A DNA stretch of 64,000 nucleotides. Origin: Planobispora longispora (GTDB lineage: Bacteria > Actinomycetota > Actinomycetes > Streptosporangiales > Streptosporangiaceae). Made by a program: the position numbers and the translations under genes. This document shows, one piece after another, positions 42,522-51,650 of this stretch (within the stretch, counting starts at the first letter, position 1; each line of letters opens with the position of its first letter). The notes under the pieces were generated by a model, which worked only from the letters and a program-made list of their open reading frames with translations, ran no database searches and was not told the origin of the DNA. The DNA is taken from assembly GCF_016863135.1 (NCBI RefSeq), contig NZ_BOOH01000038.1, forward strand, positions 1-64,000, given 5' to 3'.

Positions 42522-43610
42522 TTATCGGGCTTCGGCAGGCCGCCGCAGGAGCCGCAGCACCGCCAGCCCGGTCAGGGCCGCGACGGTGGCCGCCATGAGC
42601 AGGCCGGCGAAGAGCCCGATGACCACGGTCAGCCACACGGGCTGGCCCTCCTGCCACAGCGGTGAGGCCACTGCGAAGAACACGCCCAGAGCGACCAGCC
42701 ATGCCCCGGCGCTGGCGGCGATCCACCACGCCGCTCCGGCCACCCGGCGGCGCAGCACCCGCCACTGGAACAAGCCCATGGCCGCCAGCAGGACCACCCC
42801 GAGCAGCACGACCACCGCGGGCGGCCACTGCATGATCTGCTCACCGAGGACGATCGGCAGGGAACCGATCATCCAGGCGACGGCCGCCCCGGCCGCGGTC
42901 GCCCGCACCCAGGCACCGGTGCTCACCTCGGGCAGTCCCGTCCGCAGCCCGTAGGCTTGGGCCAGGCCCAGAACGGTCCCTTCGACCACGCCGGCCGCCA
43001 CCATCGCGGCGACCTGGAGCAGCGGCGTCATCCCGAGCACGCTCCAGCCGGGGTCGGCCACCGCGGGACCGACCAGTGCGGGCACCGAGAAACCGAGGAT
43101 CTCCCCCACCGTCACCGCGACGACCCAGCGCCGCCACAACCTCCGGCCCGGCGGCCACGGCCGCGGGACGTCCGCGGGATCGAGGCGGACGGTGACCGCG
43201 ACGGCCTCCTGCACCGGCATGAGTTCTTTGTCCCTGCCGATACTCCGCCCGATGGCCGCCAGCGCCGCGCGGACCCGCTCGGGATCGTGACTGACGACCG
43301 CCCGCCCGGTGCGCTCTGCGCCGCGCAGGGTGAGCCGGAGCGCGGCGCCGCCCTCCAGGTTGCGCCACCAGGTCCGGGAGCGCTTGCTGACCAGGGTGAG
43401 GGTCTCGCCGTCCTGGGCGTACTGGACCGGCACCGTGATCGCGGCGCCGCTGCGGCGGCCGGTGAGCGTCAGCGACACCACCCACCGGGAGACCAGGTCG
43501 TGCCAGGGAGTGCGCAGCACCCGCCGTACCACCGGGTTGACCAGGCGCGTCTGCACCCGGTCCAGGATCCGGTGCGGGCGGCGGGTGTGCGGCGCCGCGG
43601 TCTCAGCCAT
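42522..43610 (-). CDS. F420-type nitroreductase domain fused to a membrane domain
   Basis: About 362 residues. The N-terminal ~145 residues are a DUF385/Ddn-like split barrel (LTLTGRRSGAAITVPVQYAQ; TWWRNLEGGAALRLTLRGAE). The C-terminal ~210 residues contain five to six hydrophobic segments (GEILGFSVPALVGPAVADPG onward; VVLLGVVLLAAMGLFQWRVL; WLVALGVFFAVASPLW; LLMAATVAALTGLAVL). GAGGTG precedes ATG 43610; a GTG nine bases upstream is also open. Fusing a deazaflavin reductase to a membrane module suggests electron transfer to a membrane quinone. The membrane half is not a family I can name. Confidence 0.78.
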   Translation of the reverse strand: MAETAAPHTRRPHRILDRVQTRLVNPVVRRVLRTPWHDLVSRWVVSLTLTGRRSGAAITVPVQYAQDGETLTLVSKRSRTWWRNLEGGAALRLTLRGAERTGRAVVSHDPERVRAALAAIGRSIGRDKELMPVQEAVAVTVRLDPADVPRPWPPGRRLWRRWVVAVTVGEILGFSVPALVGPAVADPGWSVLGMTPLLQVAAMVAAGVVEGTVLGLAQAYGLRTGLPEVSTGAWVRATAAGAAVAWMIGSLPIVLGEQIMQWPPAVVVLLGVVLLAAMGLFQWRVLRRRVAGAAWWIAASAGAWLVALGVFFAVASPLWQEGQPVWLTVVIGLFAGLLMAATVAALTGLAVLRLLRRPAEAR

Positions 43611-43628
43611 GATCATCACCTCGGGGGA

Positions 43629-43958
43629 TCAGGGGTAACGGGTGACCGCGTGCTGCTCCGCCGGCGACGGCCCGGGGGCCGGGCGGGACCTCGCGGTGTC
43701 GGCGCAGCCCGGGCGACGGCCCAGTAGCAGATACAGGATCGGGCCGACCGGCTGGATGAAGATGGCCGGCCACCACAGCGCCTTGCGCCCGCGCACGTCG
43801 GACTGCGGCCGGATCCGCATGTCCACCGCGGCGGCGGAGGTCAGCAGCAACTCGATCACCGCCAGCGTGAGGATGGCGCCGCGCCGCCGTGGCGGCAGGT
43901 CGGCCCACCGCCTCCTGCGCGTCCGCCTCGCCGATCTCCCCATTGATCGCCTGTTCAT
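43629..43958 (-). CDS. PLDc_N-type small membrane protein
   Basis: A 109-aa protein with two hydrophobic segments: GAILTLAVIELLLTSAAAVD and ALWWPAIFIQPVGPILYLLL GRR, the latter being the phospholipase-D-nuclease N-terminal (PLDc_N) pattern. It is tightly linked to the fusion gene (18 bases downstream) and follows the DedA gene, so these are probably co-transcribed. Confidence 0.75.
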   Translation of the reverse strand: MNRRSMGRSARRTRRRRWADLPPRRRGAILTLAVIELLLTSAAAVDMRIRPQSDVRGRKALWWPAIFIQPVGPILYLLLGRRPGCADTARSRPAPGPSPAEQHAVTRYP

Positions 43959-44006
43959 CTCGGCCCCTTCTCCGTCGGGTTCCTGGGCCGTCGCTCTTCA
44001 TGCTCC

Positions 44007-44744
44007 TCAGCGGTGCGGCCTCCGCGTAGGGGCGAAGGTCCCAGCGGTGCGCGCCATCAGCCCGCCCATATCGCCGATGGAGCACCGGGCTTCGGAGAGG
44101 GGAGGTCTGCAGGGGCGCACCAGGCGCGGGGCGGCGAGCCGCTTGATGACCAGAGCCGTTCCGGCGACCAGGCCGGCCACCGCGGCGGTCAGCGGGACCA
44201 GGAGATCTTGATGTTGCCGGCCCGCGTTCCCGGCGACGGCGCCGATCACCAGGTAGACCGTCACCCAGGCGGCGGCCCCGGTCATCGCCCAGCCGATGAA
44301 GCGCCGGTACGGCATGGCCAGCGTGCCGGCCAGCACCGGGGTGAGGGCGTGCGCGACCGGCAGGAAATAGGCCACCGCGAGGGTCACCCCGCCGCCGGTC
44401 CCGCCCATGAGGCGCTCGGCGCGGCTCCAGCGCTCTTCTCCGATCCAGCGCCCGGCCCGGCCGCGCCGCAGCCGCGTGCCGTACACCCTGCCGATCAGGT
44501 AACCGCCGGAGGCGCCCAGATAGCATCCGATCACCTCGATCGCGATCACCCCGCCGACCTCGGCGGGACCGTCCAGGGCGATGCCGGCCATCAGGACGGC
44601 CGCGTCCGCGGGCACCAGCAGGCCGAGCAGCAACGAGCCCTCCATCGCCAGCAGCATCAGGAGGGAGACGCCGACCAGCAGGGGATCCTGCCCGTCCAGC
44701 AGGTCGAGCAGACCGGCGAGCAGGTCGTTCAGCGCGCTCAGCAT
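44007..44744 (-). CDS. DedA/SNARE-associated family membrane protein
   Basis: A 245-aa protein with the DedA core: GSLLLGLLVPADAAVLMAGI ALDG, the IGCYLGASGGYLIGRVYG loop with Gly/Arg signature, and VAYFLPVAHALTPVLAGTLA MPYRRF. Five to six membrane segments are visible. DedA proteins are linked to membrane lipid flipping and proton-motive homeostasis. Typical member of actinobacterial stress islands. Confidence 0.87.
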   Translation of the reverse strand: MLSALNDLLAGLLDLLDGQDPLLVGVSLLMLLAMEGSLLLGLLVPADAAVLMAGIALDGPAEVGGVIAIEVIGCYLGASGGYLIGRVYGTRLRRGRAGRWIGEERWSRAERLMGGTGGGVTLAVAYFLPVAHALTPVLAGTLAMPYRRFIGWAMTGAAAWVTVYLVIGAVAGNAGRQHQDLLVPLTAAVAGLVAGTALVIKRLAAPRLVRPCRPPLSEARCSIGDMGGLMARTAGTFAPTRRPHR

Positions 44745-44799
44745 GATTTCTCCCTCTTCCCGCCGGGCACTGCGCGGAGCCGGGGTGTCCGGCAGGCTC

Positions 44800-46296
44800 C
44801 TATGCGGTGTCCACCAGCGCCGTAAGCTCCTTCAGCGCCTCCTTCAGGTACCCGGGAACGGCCCACACGTCGGGCACCATCTCCCGGCAGGCGATGATCC
44901 CGACATCCAGGCGGCCGTCGTAGGAGAAGACCGTGATGTTGAGCCCGCCGCTGACGCCGGTCACCACCGAGACCGGATAGTGCGCCAGCAGGCGCACTCC
45001 GGCGACGTACAGCGGCACCTGCGGGCCGGGGACGTTCGACACGATCAGGTTCATCGGCGGGGCGGCCTGCCCGATCAGGGCGAATGCGGCCCGGTCGGCC
45101 AGGCCGGTCAGCGCGGCCGGCAGACTCTCGGTGAACTCCCGCAGCCAGCCTGCCGGTACGGGGTCGGCGTGCGTCTTGAGGCGTTTCATGGACGCGTGCA
45201 CCTCGTCGAGACGCCTCCGGGCGTCGGCGACATGCGTCGGCAGCGGTACGGTCATGATCGTGATCTGGTTACCGTGCTCCAGGCCACCGCCGCCGCGTTC
45301 CGGGCCGCCGGGCCCGCGCAGCGAGAAGGGCACCCCCGCGATCAACGGCTCGGCGGGGAGCGCGTCGCGGGCGGCGAGCCATCGCCGCAGTGCGCCGGCC
45401 GCCAGCGTCATGACCACGTCGTTGACTGTGACGCCGAAGGCGTTCTTGACCCGTTTGACGTCGTCGAGCGAGAGCTCGGCGAAGGCGAAGCGACGGTGGG
45501 CGGAGATCGGCCCGCTCAGCGGTGTGCGCGGCACGGGCGGGTGCGGCAGCTCGGGCAGCGGCCGCCCGCCCAGCCATCGGGTGAACCGGGACACCTGCCC
45601 GGCGCCGGGAAGCCGGGAGACGACCGGGATCTCATCCAGACGGGGTAACGCCCCGGCGAGGAAGCGGAGCCCGTGCACGGGGCCGGCCAGCGCGTGCGCG
45701 GCGCTTCGCGCCAGCATCCACGGCAAACCCGGCGGCGGGTCGGGGGGTACGGGTCCGCGGGACGGCTCTAGTGGCGTGCCCGCAGGTTCGTCGGCCGGTC
45801 CTGCCGGCAGCCCCGCAGGCTCCCCGCCCGGCTCGGCCGACGCATCCATGAGCGCGGCGAGCACGTCGGCGCCGCCCAGGCCGTCGACCGCGGCGTGGTG
45901 CAGTTTCGTGTAGACGGCCGAGCGTCCGCCGGCCAGGCCCTGGATCAGATACATCTCCCACAGCGGCCTGCCGCGGTCCAGCCGCCGCTCGTGCAACCGG
46001 GCGACCTGCTCGCCCAGCTGGGCGTCGTCCCCGGGCGGGGGCAGGGCCAGCTCGCGCAGGTGGTAGTCCAGATCCACCTCGGCGTCCGCCACCCAGTAGG
46101 GCCGGTCCAGCCGGAACGGGACGTCCCTCAGCCGCCGGCGCAGCTGCTCGATGCGGCCCAGCCGCTCCTTCAGCAGGACGAACAGCTCATCCCTTGACAC
46201 CTCACACTCCAAGATCGCCAGTCCCGCGACGTTGGCGACGTTCGCCTCCGTCTCGAAGTCGAGGAACTGCCCGTCCAGCGCGCTCAGCTGACGCAT
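44800..46296 (-). CDS. wax ester synthase/diacylglycerol acyltransferase (WS/DGAT)
   Basis: A 498-aa bifunctional acyltransferase. The catalytic HHAAVDG (His133-His134 .. Asp138-Gly139) is intact. The N-terminus MRQLSALDGQFLDFET and the C-terminal motifs NDVVMTLAAGALRRWL and PMNLIVSNVPGPQVPLYVAG are all present. The enzyme esterifies acyl-CoA to diacylglycerol or fatty alcohols for storage lipid, a hallmark of dormancy in mycobacteria (Tgs1 is DosR-controlled). A truncated paralogue lies at 34227. Confidence 0.93.
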   Translation of the reverse strand: MRQLSALDGQFLDFETEANVANVAGLAILECEVSRDELFVLLKERLGRIEQLRRRLRDVPFRLDRPYWVADAEVDLDYHLRELALPPPGDDAQLGEQVARLHERRLDRGRPLWEMYLIQGLAGGRSAVYTKLHHAAVDGLGGADVLAALMDASAEPGGEPAGLPAGPADEPAGTPLEPSRGPVPPDPPPGLPWMLARSAAHALAGPVHGLRFLAGALPRLDEIPVVSRLPGAGQVSRFTRWLGGRPLPELPHPPVPRTPLSGPISAHRRFAFAELSLDDVKRVKNAFGVTVNDVVMTLAAGALRRWLAARDALPAEPLIAGVPFSLRGPGGPERGGGGLEHGNQITIMTVPLPTHVADARRRLDEVHASMKRLKTHADPVPAGWLREFTESLPAALTGLADRAAFALIGQAAPPMNLIVSNVPGPQVPLYVAGVRLLAHYPVSVVTGVSGGLNITVFSYDGRLDVGIIACREMVPDVWAVPGYLKEALKELTALVDTA

Positions 46297-46335
46297 CGCG
46301 CCCTCCCTCCACCGGCCCCCGCTGCGGGGCCTCCG

Positions 46336-46521
46336 TCATGAGTCCTGGGGCGAGAGCACCACGGGCTCGATGTGGAACAGCGCGGTCCGCAACTCACCCG
46401 GCCCGCGGTCGGCGGCGATCCGGCCGGCCACGGCCGTCAGAACGTCCGCAGCGGTGATCATCCCGATCGATTGGCCGTCCTCGTCGACGACCGGGACCGC
46501 GTCGCAGGAGGCGCTCAGCAT
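46336..46521 (-). pseudogene. CBS-domain C-terminal fragment
   Basis: The frame MLSASCDAVPVVDEDGQSIG MITAADVLTAVAGR ends at 46336. It is the second half of a CBS domain followed by a short tail. No native start exists: the upstream sequence is the truncated universal stress gene in another frame, joined at about 46520. Confidence 0.65.
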
Positions 46522-46679
46522 CGCCGCCGCCCCAGGGCGTACGGCGAGCTCATCGGCATCTGCCAGGCGTAGACCGCCCGCAGCCGGGCTCCGCGTCGCC
46601 GGGCCTGGGTGAAGGCGTACGCCAGCGCGGCCCCGGAATGCTCCGAGCCGTCGAACCCGACGACGATCAATCCGGTCAT
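46515..46679 (-). pseudogene. truncated universal stress protein
   Basis: ATG at 46679 has GGAAGGAGG upstream and begins MTGLIVVGFDGSEHSGAALA YAFTQARRRGARLRAVYAWQ MP, the first third of a UspA domain. After ~50 residues it runs into CBS-fragment sequence and stops. The ribosome-binding site and a DosR-like box (46771) are intact, so a short peptide could still be made. Confidence 0.75.
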
Positions 46680-46770
46680 GGCCGGCCTCCTTCCGGAGGA
46701 TCTATCTGTCTTCGCCTCCATCGCACACCTGCCGGGAGGCTCCGGCACCGGCCGAACGTCACCGGTGCGA

Positions 46771-46785
46771 GGGACCAACGCCTCC
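46771..46785 (-). promoter_or_regulatory. DosR-like box upstream of the truncated usp
   Basis: GGGACCAACGCCTCC, 92 bases upstream of the reverse-strand usp start; a partial match to the island's box. Confidence 0.4.
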
Positions 46786-46918
46786 CACGGGCGCGGCCGG
46801 ACCCGCCCGACCGCCGAGGGCTGCCCTACTGATGGACGCCGTTCCATCAAGCAGACTTTCCGAACGTGGTCGACCGGCGGGTGCTCCCGGCGCCCGCCGG
46901 TCCTCCGTACCGGCATGA

Positions 46919-47356
46919 TCACCTCCGTGCCGGCTGCTCCGGCTCGATGACCTCGTGCACGTCACGCCCGGACGGCGGCGGAGCGCCGGGGATGCCGAGC
47001 GTGTGCCGTACCGTCGAGATGAACCACAGTGCGATCGTGGCGTAGAACAGGACCGCCAGCGCGACCTCACTCGCGGCGATCAGCCCGATGATCCCGGCCA
47101 CCAGCGCCGTGACGCCGAGCAGGCTCGCGACCACGGTGAACAGCCGCCTCGCCGGTGTCTTCTCGCCGCTGTACAGCTCGTCGGCCGCGCTGAGCGCGCA
47201 CCCGCCGACCAGACCGAGTACCAGGATGGTCGCGGTGACGCCCCGCACGCCGGGGATGATCGGCAGATCGGCTCCCTGCAGGAATGCTGCGTAGACCGCG
47301 ACGTTGACACCCGCGACCGCTGTGGCGACCGCGTCCTTCCATGTCAGCCTCATCAT
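46919..47356 (-). CDS. four-TM membrane protein
   Basis: A ~145-aa protein with four membrane segments (VATAVAGVNVAVYAAFLQG; GVTATILVLGLVGGCALSA; LFTVVASLLGVTALVAGIIG; VALAVLFYATIALWFIST). AGAGGGGGTGAGC precedes ATG 47356. Short four-TM proteins of this kind recur in actinobacterial stress islands, but I cannot name a family. It is divergent from the DUF4389 gene. Confidence 0.75.
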   Translation of the reverse strand: MMRLTWKDAVATAVAGVNVAVYAAFLQGADLPIIPGVRGVTATILVLGLVGGCALSAADELYSGEKTPARRLFTVVASLLGVTALVAGIIGLIAASEVALAVLFYATIALWFISTVRHTLGIPGAPPPSGRDVHEVIEPEQPARR

Positions 47357-47553
47357 GCTCACCCCCTCTCGTTTCCCGAGGGTCCTCTCGCTTGAGGAGG
47401 TTCCTGCTTTCAGGATCCGGCGCGGACGCGGGCACGGGCAGTGTCAAAGGTCCTTCAAGGCGCGGCGTCGGTCCTCGAATGCGCGGGTACGGCCGTGCCG
47501 CACGCGGGTGATCCGTCCCTGCCCGGCCATGCGGGTCCATCGGCGTGCCGGTT

Positions 47554-47567
47554 GGGGACTTTCGGCC
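47554..47567 (+). promoter_or_regulatory. DosR-like box upstream of DUF4389 gene
   Basis: GGGGACTTTCGGCC lies 78-91 bases before the DUF4389 ATG and fits the GGGACTTnnGGCCC pattern of the island. Confidence 0.58.
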
Positions 47568-47644
47568 GGTGGAACGGGCGCCGGCAGGTGGTGCGCTGGC
47601 AGGGCAAGCCGTTTCCCGGTGTCTCCCGGAAAGGAGCCGGGGCC

Positions 47645-48454
47645 ATGAACGCCTATCCCGTACGCGTGCGCGCCCGCCTGGACGAGCCGCTGAACCGTGG
47701 CCTGTGGCTGGTCAAGTGGCTGCTGGCCATCCCGCACTACCTCATCCTGGGGTTGTTGTGGATCGCCTTCCCGATCCTGACGGTGATCGCCTTCTTCGCG
47801 ATCCTGTTCACCGGCCGCTACCCCAGGCCGATCTTCGAGTTCAACGTCGGCGTGCTGCGCTGGACCTGGCGGGTGGCCTACTACAGCTACGGCGCCCTGG
47901 GCACCGACCGGTACCCGCCCTTCGCCCTCGGCCCGGCCCCGGACTACCCGGCCACGCTGCAGGTCGACTACCCGGTACGGCTCTCGCGCGGCCTGGCGCT
48001 GGTCAAATGGTGGCTGCTGGCCATCCCGCACTACCTCATCGTGGCGCTGTTCACCAGCGCCGGCGTGGTCCTGTGGCGCGACGATCTGCCGGACACCGGC
48101 GGCCCCGTGCACAGCCTCGGCTTTGGCGGGCTCGTCGGCCTGCTGGTCGTCGTCTCCGCCGTCGTCCTGCTGTTCCGCGGCCGCTACCCGCGACCGATCT
48201 TCGATCTCGTGATCGGCATGGACCGGTGGGCGCTGCGGGTGGCCGCCTACGCCGCCCTGATGACCGACGTCTACCCGCCCTTCCGCCTCGACACGGGCGA
48301 AGAAGAGCCCGCAGGACCGGCGCCGGCTCCCGCCGGTCCTGCCGTACCGGAAGGTCAGCGGGGCGGGACGACCACCAGCGGGCAGTGCGCGTGGTGCAGC
48401 AGCGAGTGGCTGACCGAGCCGAGCAGCAACCCGGTCAGGTCGCCGCGCCCGTGA
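47645..48454 (+). CDS. DUF4389-family membrane protein
   Basis: A 269-aa protein made of two similar halves. Each half has a 'yPVrvra.ld.pl.[18 protein letters not shown]' segment (residues 3-37 and ~108-140) and a '[20 protein letters not shown]' or '[20 protein letters not shown]' segment. ATG 47645 has AAGGAG upstream. Its 3' end overlaps the convergent universal stress gene by 100 bases. DUF4389 proteins are of unknown function but are frequent DosR-regulon neighbours. Confidence 0.85.
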   Translation: MNAYPVRVRARLDEPLNRGLWLVKWLLAIPHYLILGLLWIAFPILTVIAFFAILFTGRYPRPIFEFNVGVLRWTWRVAYYSYGALGTDRYPPFALGPAPDYPATLQVDYPVRLSRGLALVKWWLLAIPHYLIVALFTSAGVVLWRDDLPDTGGPVHSLGFGGLVGLLVVVSAVVLLFRGRYPRPIFDLVIGMDRWALRVAAYAALMTDVYPPFRLDTGEEEPAGPAPAPAGPAVPEGQRGGTTTSGQCAWCSSEWLTEPSSNPVRSPRP

Positions 48455-49224
48455 GATCCCACCACCAGCAGACCCGCTCCGGCCGAGGCCTCCTTGAGCA
48501 CGTCCACCGGGTGACCGTTGACGGCCTGCGCGGCGACCTTGACGTCCGGATAGCGCTCACCCCAGCCGGCCAGCGCCTCGGCCAGTACCCGCTGTTCGCC
48601 GCCCTCGCGTTCCCCTTCCGCGGTCAGCACGCCGGGCGCGCCCTCGATGACGGGCCCGCTCCAGGCGTGCACCGCCCGCAGTTCGGCCCCGCGCGCCGCC
48701 GCCTCGGCGAAGGCGAACGCCAGGGCGTCCGCTCCGGCGGGCGAGCCGTCGACCCCGACCACCACCGGTCCGTCCCACACCGCCCCGGGTGCGTCCTGAC
48801 CGGCGGGCGCGGCGCGGACCACGGCCACCGGGCAGGAGGTGTGCCCGGACACGCCCAGCGCCACCGAGCCCACCAGCATGCCCAGGAAACCGCCCTGCCC
48901 GTGACTGCCGACCACCAGCAGCTCCGCGCCCTTGGCGGCCTCGATCAGGCCCAGCCGCGGATCACCCGGCAGCAGCTGCGACTCCACCTCGACCGCGCCG
49001 CCCTCGGCCTGAGCCCGCTGCACGCCCTGGGCCAGGATGTCGGCGGCTCCGCCGCGCATCCACCGGCCCACATCGGCGTGCGGCACATCCTCGGGCATCT
49101 CGAAGGCCCAGGCCGGCATGACGTGCACCACGCGCAACCCGATGCCGCGCAGTCCGGCCTCACGCACCGCCCAGCCCACCGCCGCCAGAGCGGCCTGCGA
49201 GCCGTCGACCCCTACAATGATCAT
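48355..49224 (-). CDS. universal stress protein, tandem UspA domains
   Basis: A 289-aa tandem USP. The domains end in [20 protein letters not shown] and [20 protein letters not shown], the G-x2-G-x9-G-S nucleotide-binding pattern. ATG at 49224 follows a GGAGGAC sequence. A DUF1918 gene precedes it by 16 bases in the same direction, suggesting a two-gene operon. The gene 3' end overlaps DUF4389 tail-to-tail. Confidence 0.92.
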   Translation of the reverse strand: MIIVGVDGSQAALAAVGWAVREAGLRGIGLRVVHVMPAWAFEMPEDVPHADVGRWMRGGAADILAQGVQRAQAEGGAVEVESQLLPGDPRLGLIEAAKGAELLVVGSHGQGGFLGMLVGSVALGVSGHTSCPVAVVRAAPAGQDAPGAVWDGPVVVGVDGSPAGADALAFAFAEAAARGAELRAVHAWSGPVIEGAPGVLTAEGEREGGEQRVLAEALAGWGERYPDVKVAAQAVNGHPVDVLKEASAGAGLLVVGSHGRGDLTGLLLGSVSHSLLHHAHCPLVVVPPR

Positions 49225-49240
49225 GTCGTCCTCCGGTCGC

Positions 49241-49456
49241 TCACAGGGCCGCGAACGCGGCGTCCCTGTCCTGCTTGGTCACCACGCGGGCATCGGGTCC
49301 GGGGAACACGAGGCTCTCGCGCTCGTCGTCAACCCAGCGCACCAGGTAGGGCGGGGAGCCGTCGGGGTGCCGCAGCTCCGTGATCACCCCGATCCGGCGG
49401 ACGTCGCCGCCGTGAGTGCCCTCGACGATCAGCCTGTCGCCTACCGCTGCTTTCAT
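49241..49456 (-). CDS. DUF1918 protein
   Basis: A 71-aa SH3-like protein: [54 protein letters not shown] is the DUF1918 pattern. GAGGAGAG precedes the ATG. It is common in actinobacterial stress clusters; function unknown. Confidence 0.85.
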   Translation of the reverse strand: MKAAVGDRLIVEGTHGGDVRRIGVITELRHPDGSPPYLVRWVDDERESLVFPGPDARVVTKQDRDAAFAAL

Positions 49457-49616
49457 CGCGAGCTCCTCTCCTCCATTGTCACCCGCCGGGCGTGACCGGC
49501 CGGTGGATCATCCGAGCGGACTCCGCCGTACGGCGTCGCACAGCGCCTCCCGCCTTCACCTCCCATCCTTCAGCGGGTCTGCTATCCATCGCAGAGGCGA
49601 CCGTAAGGAGATATCC

Positions 49617-49630
49617 GGGCACAAAGACCC
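49617..49630. promoter_or_regulatory. DosR-like box upstream of devR-like gene
   Basis: GGGCACAAAGACCC lies 90 bases upstream of the response-regulator ATG and 160 bases upstream of the divergent DUF1918 gene. A partial match that would allow autoregulation. Confidence 0.4.
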
Positions 49631-49719
49631 TGTCTCAGCGTATTTCCCACTGCCTCCAGGATCAGGTTGACATGCCACTCTTCTATTCATCCGGGGACAT
49701 GAGGGTTAGCGTCGAGGCC

Positions 49720-50361
49720 ATGATTCGCGTGTTCCTCGTGGACGACCACGAGGTGGTACGGCGCGGCGTGGCGGCACTGCTCGACTCCGAAGACGACATC
49801 GAGGTCGTCGGCGAGGCCGGGACCGCCGAGTCGGCCGTCGCCCGCATCCTGGCACTCGAGCCCGACGTCGCCGTGCTGGACGTGCGCCTGCCCGACGGCA
49901 GCGGCGTGGACGTCTGCCGGGAGGTCCGCTCCCGCCTGCCTTCCGTGGCCTGCCTGATGCTGACCTCCTTCGCCGACGACGACGCCCTGTTCACCGCCGT
50001 CATGGCCGGCGCCGCCGGTTATGTGCTCAAGCAGATCCACGGCTCCGACCTGGTCGGCGCGGTGCGCACCGTCGCCGCCGGCCAGTCCCTGCTGGATCCG
50101 CAGACCACCGCCGCCATGCTGGCCCGGCTGCGCGAGCAGGCCAGCCGCAAGGACCCGCTGGCCCGCCTGACCGACCAGGAACGGCACATCCTGGAGCTGG
50201 TCAGCGAGGGGCTGACCAACCGGCAGATCGGCGAGCGGCTGCACCTGGCGGAGAAGACCGTCAAGAACTACGTCTCCAACCTGCTGGCCAAGCTCGGTGT
50301 GCAGCGCCGTACCCAGGCCGCGGCGCTGGCCACCCGGCTGAAGAGCGAAAAGGGGCGGTGA
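49720..50361 (+). CDS. devR: DevR/DosR-like NarL-family response regulator
   Basis: A 213-aa response regulator. The receiver domain has Asp8/Asp9, the phospho-acceptor Asp54 ([10 protein letters not shown]) and Lys104 (VLKQIHG). [20 protein letters not shown] is the linker typical of DosR. The LuxR-type HTH is [20 protein letters not shown] through [21 protein letters not shown] slightly earlier in-frame ATG (49699) is possible. The match to mycobacterial DosR extends through linker and HTH, so it is the likely master regulator of the boxes and stress genes in this island. Its sensor is not adjacent; candidates lie at 61883 and 63267. Confidence 0.88.
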   Translation: MIRVFLVDDHEVVRRGVAALLDSEDDIEVVGEAGTAESAVARILALEPDVAVLDVRLPDGSGVDVCREVRSRLPSVACLMLTSFADDDALFTAVMAGAAGYVLKQIHGSDLVGAVRTVAAGQSLLDPQTTAAMLARLREQASRKDPLARLTDQERHILELVSEGLTNRQIGERLHLAEKTVKNYVSNLLAKLGVQRRTQAAALATRLKSEKGR

Positions 50362-50404
50362 GCCGCCGGCCCCCTCCCAGCCACGGCACGGCCACAGCAC
50401 GGCC

Positions 50405-51505
50405 TCACCCGGTCCGGGCGCTCACCCGGTGCCGGGCCCGCCAGGCCTTGTACGCGGCATCGGCCAGGAGCACGGCGGGAATCGCCAGAGCGGCCAGCGG
50501 CCAGCCGGCGGCGTCCGGGAAGGACCCGCCCAGCAGGTCCGCCAGCGCCGGCAGGCCGAGGAAGGCCAGCAGCACCACGATCTCGAAGGCGATCGCCCAG
50601 AGCAGCAGCGGGTTGCTGCGCCACTTCAGCCGCCCGATCCAGCGGGACTCGCTGCGGCAGGCGAAGGCGTTGGCGAACTGGCCCAGCACCACGGCGGCGA
50701 AGGCCGTTCCGGAGGCGGTGGCCAGCAGCGCGGGCCCCGGACCGGCGCCGAGCGTCCAGCCGCCCAACAGCAGCACACCGGTGAATGCCGCCATCTCGGC
50801 CAGCGCCTGCGCGGGACCGAGCACGCCGAACACGCGGCGCAGCAGCCGCCGGTCCACCAGGTTGCCGGTGCGGGCGGGCCCGTCCATGGTGCGCGGGTTG
50901 GCCGGTTCGGCCCCCAGGGCGAGCGCGGGCAGCAGGTCGGTGCCGATGTCCAGGGCGAGCACCTGCAGCACGCTCAGCGCCAGCGGGATCGTGCCTCCCG
51001 ACAGCGCCCAGACGGCGAACGGGGTGAGCTCGGCGACGCTGTCGGTCAGGTGGTAGGTCAGGAAGCGGCGGATATTGGCGTAGGTGGCCCGGCCCAGCTC
51101 GATCGCGGTGACGATGGTGGCGAAGTGGTCGTCCAGCAGCACCAGGTCGGCGGCCTCGCGAGCGACGTCGGTGCCGGAGGCGCCCATGGCGATGCCGATG
51201 TCGGCCTCACGCAGGGCCGGGCCGTCGTTGACCCCGTCGCCGGTCATCGCCACGACGTGGCCGCGCCCGCGCATCGCCCGGGCGATGCGCGGTTTGTCCT
51301 CCGGAGTCACCCGGGCCACCACGACGCCGTCGCGATCCAGCAGCTCGCCCAGTTCCTCATCGCCCGGCGGCAGTCGCGCGCCGGTGAGCACCAGCGCGTC
51401 CGGGCCCAGCAGTCCGACTTCGACGGCGACGGCGCGGGCGGTGCCGGGATGGTCACCGGTGATCATGGCCAGCTTGATCCCGGCGCGACGGCACATCGCG
51501 ATCGC
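50405..51505 (-). pseudogene. C-terminal half of a cation-transporting P-type ATPase
   Basis: The frame runs from about AIAMCRRAGIKLAMITGDHP GTA through GDGVNDGPALREADIGIAMG to six C-terminal membrane segments and stops at 50405. The hinge motifs are intact. The N-terminal ~500 residues, including the DKTGT phosphorylation site, are missing, and the 5' side joins DNA near a tyrosine recombinase gene. Reading from ATG 51496 gives 363 aa. It is probably of the CtpF type common in DosR regulons. Not functional as a pump. Confidence 0.82.
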
Positions 51506-51650
51506 CGAGATGCGCGCGTGCCCGAGCCCGGCGGTGATCCAGGCGTGCAGCCGCTCCAGATGGCGGCTGATCTTGCCGGTGACTTCCGGCGAGCGGGTAC
51601 GGCCGGAATACGGCGGAAAGGGGCCGCTGAGGTGGTGGCCGCGGGCTTAG

